Positions 62,281 through 64,000 of a stretch of 64,000 nucleotides of DNA are shown in pieces. Below the pieces are notes generated by a model that saw only the letters and a program-made list of their open reading frames with translations, did not search any database and was not told the DNA's origin. The stretch covers positions 310,001-374,000 of the forward strand of contig CAWGTA010000009.1 of assembly GCA_963825305.1 (NCBI GenBank). The letters run 5' to 3'. Positions within the stretch are counted from its first letter, which is position 1. Each line of letters starts with the position of its first letter. The stretch comes from PSRJ01 sp963825305. GTDB lineage: Bacteria; Acidobacteriota; Terriglobia; Bryobacterales; Bryobacteraceae. A program made the translations under genes and the position numbers.

Positions 62281-63225
62281 TCATCCCCGCACCGCCCGCA
62301 ACACCGCCCACAGCAGCATCCCGATCAGCAGGCCATAGGCCAGGAATGCCGCGCGCCCCGTGAGCAGCTTGTGGGGCAGGCTTTCCAGCCTGCCGCCGCG
62401 CTCCCGCGCCTCGGGCCAGGGGGAAGCCTGGCGGCCGGCCGGAAGGCCTGCCCCACCCGGAACCTCCATGCGCGGCCTTGTAGCGTACTTGTTTCCAAAT
62501 TCCGGCCCCGCGATGAAAAGGACAGTGGTATTGTCTTTCCCTCCGGCGTCATTCGCTGCGTCCACCAACTCGCAAGCCACGCGCGACGCATCGCCATCGT
62601 AGCGTTCCACAATCGCACGCACCTCGGCCGCGGTTAGTTGATCGGTAAGGCCGTCACTGCACAGCAGGATCGCGGCGTCGGGCCGGAAGCGGCACTTGCG
62701 AATCTCGATGAACTCGTCGTCGGCCTCCGTGCGGAGCTGCGAGCCCACGTCGCGAAAGACTTCGTTCCGCCGCGGGTGCCGCATGGCTTCCGCCTCAGTC
62801 AGTGCGCCCGCCTCTTCGTCTTCGCCCACCGGCGAATGGTCCGACGTCAGTTTGCGCATGGCGCCATCCCACACCAGGTACAATCGCGAATCGCCCACGT
62901 GGCCGATGGTGATCTCGCCGTCTTCCACCAGCGCCAGGGTGAGCACGCACGCCATGCCGCGGCGATCTTCCTCCTGCTGGGCGAATTCGAAAATGCGGTT
63001 GTTGGCGCGCGTGATGGCCGCGCGCACACGCTCCTCCGCGCCGCCATCGCCGGCCAGCAGTGTCTCGCGGATCTGCTCCACGGCGGTCTCGGCCGCCAGT
63101 TCGCCGGCGGATTGGCCGCCCAGACCATCCACCACCAGAAACACGCCACGCTCGGCATCGATCCAATAGCGGTCTTCATTGCGTTCGCGCACAAGCCCCG
63201 TGTCGGTGGCGGCGCCGGCATTCAT
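62281..63225 (-). CDS. PP2C-type protein phosphatase with C-terminal anchor
   Basis: A 314-residue Mn/Mg-dependent phosphatase of the PstP/Stp1 group. The metal-site motifs are RERNEDRYW, VVDGLGGQSAGE (DGxGG) and, near the C-terminal end of the domain, LCSDGLTD and KDNTTV. A C-terminal transmembrane segment (FLAYGLLIGMLLWAVL) anchors it. Between them a linker of about 30 residues (GLPAGRQASPW to LESLPHKL) is encoded by a palindromic repeat. ATG 63225 overlaps the stop of the 33-residue peptide gene. It would reverse the action of the linked kinase. Confidence 0.93.
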   Translation of the reverse strand: MNAGAATDTGLVRERNEDRYWIDAERGVFLVVDGLGGQSAGELAAETAVEQIRETLLAGDGGAEERVRAAITRANNRIFEFAQQEEDRRGMACVLTLALVEDGEITIGHVGDSRLYLVWDGAMRKLTSDHSPVGEDEEAGALTEAEAMRHPRRNEVFRDVGSQLRTEADDEFIEIRKCRFRPDAAILLCSDGLTDQLTAAEVRAIVERYDGDASRVACELVDAANDAGGKDNTTVLFIAGPEFGNKYATRPRMEVPGGAGLPAGRQASPWPEARERGGRLESLPHKLLTGRAAFLAYGLLIGMLLWAVLRAVRG

Positions 63226-63323
63226 GGTTTGCGCTCCGAGCCGCGGTGCGCCCAAATGAAGACCACCACGAAGACCAGAAACAGAATGACAAACGGTGTG
63301 TGCAGGTTGTAGAGTTCGCGCAA
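63222..63323 (-). CDS. 33-residue membrane peptide
   Basis: A small open frame, start TTG 63323, stop TGA at 63222-63224, five bases after the FHA gene stop and overlapping the phosphatase start by four bases (ATGA). The ribosome site GGAGG lies seven to eight bases upstream, inside the end of the FHA gene. The sequence is a short polar start (RELYNLHTP), one helix (FVILFLVFVVVFIWA) and a basic tail (HRGSERKP). Position and coupling argue that it is translated. It may be a subunit or anchor of the complex. Confidence 0.6.
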   Translation of the reverse strand: MRELYNLHTPFVILFLVFVVVFIWAHRGSERKP

Positions 63324-63327
63324 AACC

Positions 63328-64000
63328 TTACCTCCGAGCCACAAAGGAAAGCTTCAGCACTTCGGCCACATTTATCTCAGCGCGGTCCGGCACCGCTTCT
63401 TCCAACCCGCGTGTCAGTTTGCGGCCGTTGACCCACGTGCCGTTGCGGCTCTTATCGACGATGGTGAACCCTCCATTGGTCGGATGGCGGCGCAATTGGA
63501 GATGGTCTCGCGAGACCTCCTCGTTGGCGTACAAAGGCAGGTCCACCCAGAGATCTTCCCCGCCGCGGCCGATGCTGATGTCGTTCTGGGTCACGAAATA
63601 GGTTTGCGGGCCGGAGTCATCCTGGTAGCGGATCTCGGCGAAAACTCTCTCCGAGTTGGCGCGTGTGGCTTGGCGGTCGCGCGCCACTCGCATCGAAGTC
63701 ACCGCTGGCTCCCGGTCAATCAAGGTAGTCTTCGCGCCGCGATATCCCGGTTGCTGGACGTCGTTCAACTCCGAGTGGATCTCCACATCTCCCGGCGGAA
63801 CGGCGCCCTCGGGGTCGGCAAACAGTTCGATCCACCAGTCGTCCTGCGCGATCTTGCAGGTCTTGCGGGTACCGCCGCGGCGGAACAGAGGGTTCTTGCG
63901 ATTCCATTCCGCCATGCGCGCATTGAGTGCCCGCTTGGCATCTTCCTTGATAAGCGCCTCCACCGGCGCCAGCCGCGCGTGATCGTCGGGATGCAGGTAG
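63328..64000 (-). CDS. FHA-domain protein, 5' end outside the window
   Basis: About 223 residues are visible; the frame stays open to the right edge of the window, so the protein is longer. The N-terminal visible part (DDHARLAPVEALIKEDAKRAL) suggests a FhaA-type N-domain. The FHA domain (about the last 105 residues) shows ISIGRGG, NEEVSRDHLQLRR with the phosphopeptide-binding Arg, Ser and His, and SRNGTWVNGRKL. It starts the operon FHA-peptide-PP2C-kinase-SEDS/PBP-FHA. An ATG-like start within the window (GTG 63963) is possible but unlikely. Confidence 0.87.
   Translation of the reverse strand, partial: YLHPDDHARLAPVEALIKEDAKRALNARMAEWNRKNPLFRRGGTRKTCKIAQDDWWIELFADPEGAVPPGDVEIHSELNDVQQPGYRGAKTTLIDREPAVTSMRVARDRQATRANSERVFAEIRYQDDSGPQTYFVTQNDISIGRGGEDLWVDLPLYANEEVSRDHLQLRRHPTNGGFTIVDKSRNGTWVNGRKLTRGLEEAVPDRAEINVAEVLKLSFVARR

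Overview
The window is high-GC DNA (about 60-65 % by eye) from a Gram-negative bacterium. Lpt and Mla lipid-transport genes, a VacJ/MCE-type system, porin-like barrels and Tat and lipoprotein signals indicate an outer membrane. Secreted proteins with carboxypeptidase-regulatory-like domains, DUF4136 and DUF3052 proteins and an IS481-type remnant, plus many palindromic intergenic repeats, point to Acidobacteriota, most likely a Solibacter/Bryobacterales-type soil organism. That placement is inference from gene content; there is no rRNA gene here and I found no tRNA.

Layout. 1-2209 (minus): mlaE-mlaF-mlaD, a phospholipid ABC transporter; mlaD runs off the left edge. 2224-6475: P1 peptidase, membrane protein, RidA, thioredoxin reductase, a secreted protein coupled to a Tat-exported VOC protein. 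6472-10217 (minus): outer-membrane barrel, LptB, and a very long LptC/LptA-type fusion. 10318-12945 (plus): one-domain asparaginase, then a CIRCE operator and groES-groEL. 13113-16096 (minus): DUF3052 protein, an AAA+ ATPase fused to a response-regulator receiver, infA, cold-shock protein. 16216-21248 (plus): an orphan Cas6-like RAMP protein, UvrD/PcrA helicase coupled to a 52-residue basic protein, an amino-acid permease. 21279-27829: SDR/MarR divergent pair and secreted proteins. 27808-29292 (minus): 48-residue membrane peptide, rph, rdgB. 29381-34109 (plus): lipoprotein, NUDIX, gatB, bcp, a frameshifted secreted protein, an isoprenylcysteine-methyltransferase-like protein.

34191-37464 (minus) is a heme block hemE-hemH-hemY, directly downstream of the canonical rimP-nusA-infB-DUF503-rbfA translation operon (37501-43305). 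43607-46654 holds a hybrid histidine kinase, a DUF4136 protein and a methyltransferase. 46688-50527 (minus) carries an HU/IHF protein, a site-2 protease, two glycosyltransferases and prepilin peptidase. 50629-56711 has a flavin reductase, a broken KBL/BioF-type gene, a CPBP protease whose 3' end meets an IS481 fragment, a lone OmpR-type DNA-binding domain, and a divergent pair of citrate synthases, one with a DNA-binding N-terminus and one frameshifted.

The right end (56678-64000, minus) is the most interesting system: FHA protein - 33-residue membrane peptide - PP2C phosphatase - Ser/Thr kinase - SEDS/PBP fusion - FHA protein, all overlapping or nearly so. This resembles the actinobacterial fhaA-fhaB-pstP-rodA-pbpA-pknA-pknB locus, but the SEDS glycosyltransferase and class B transpeptidase are one polypeptide.

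Two recurring themes run through the window. At least four families of palindromic dispersed repeats sit between genes, and several appear to have been absorbed into coding sequence (tails of the SDR and RdgB proteins, a linker in PP2C, a loop in citrate synthase). Two housekeeping leaders (csp and rimP) carry an intrinsic-terminator-like hairpin just before the start codon. Six apparent single-base frameshifts fall in three genes, so either gene decay or sequencing error must be considered.
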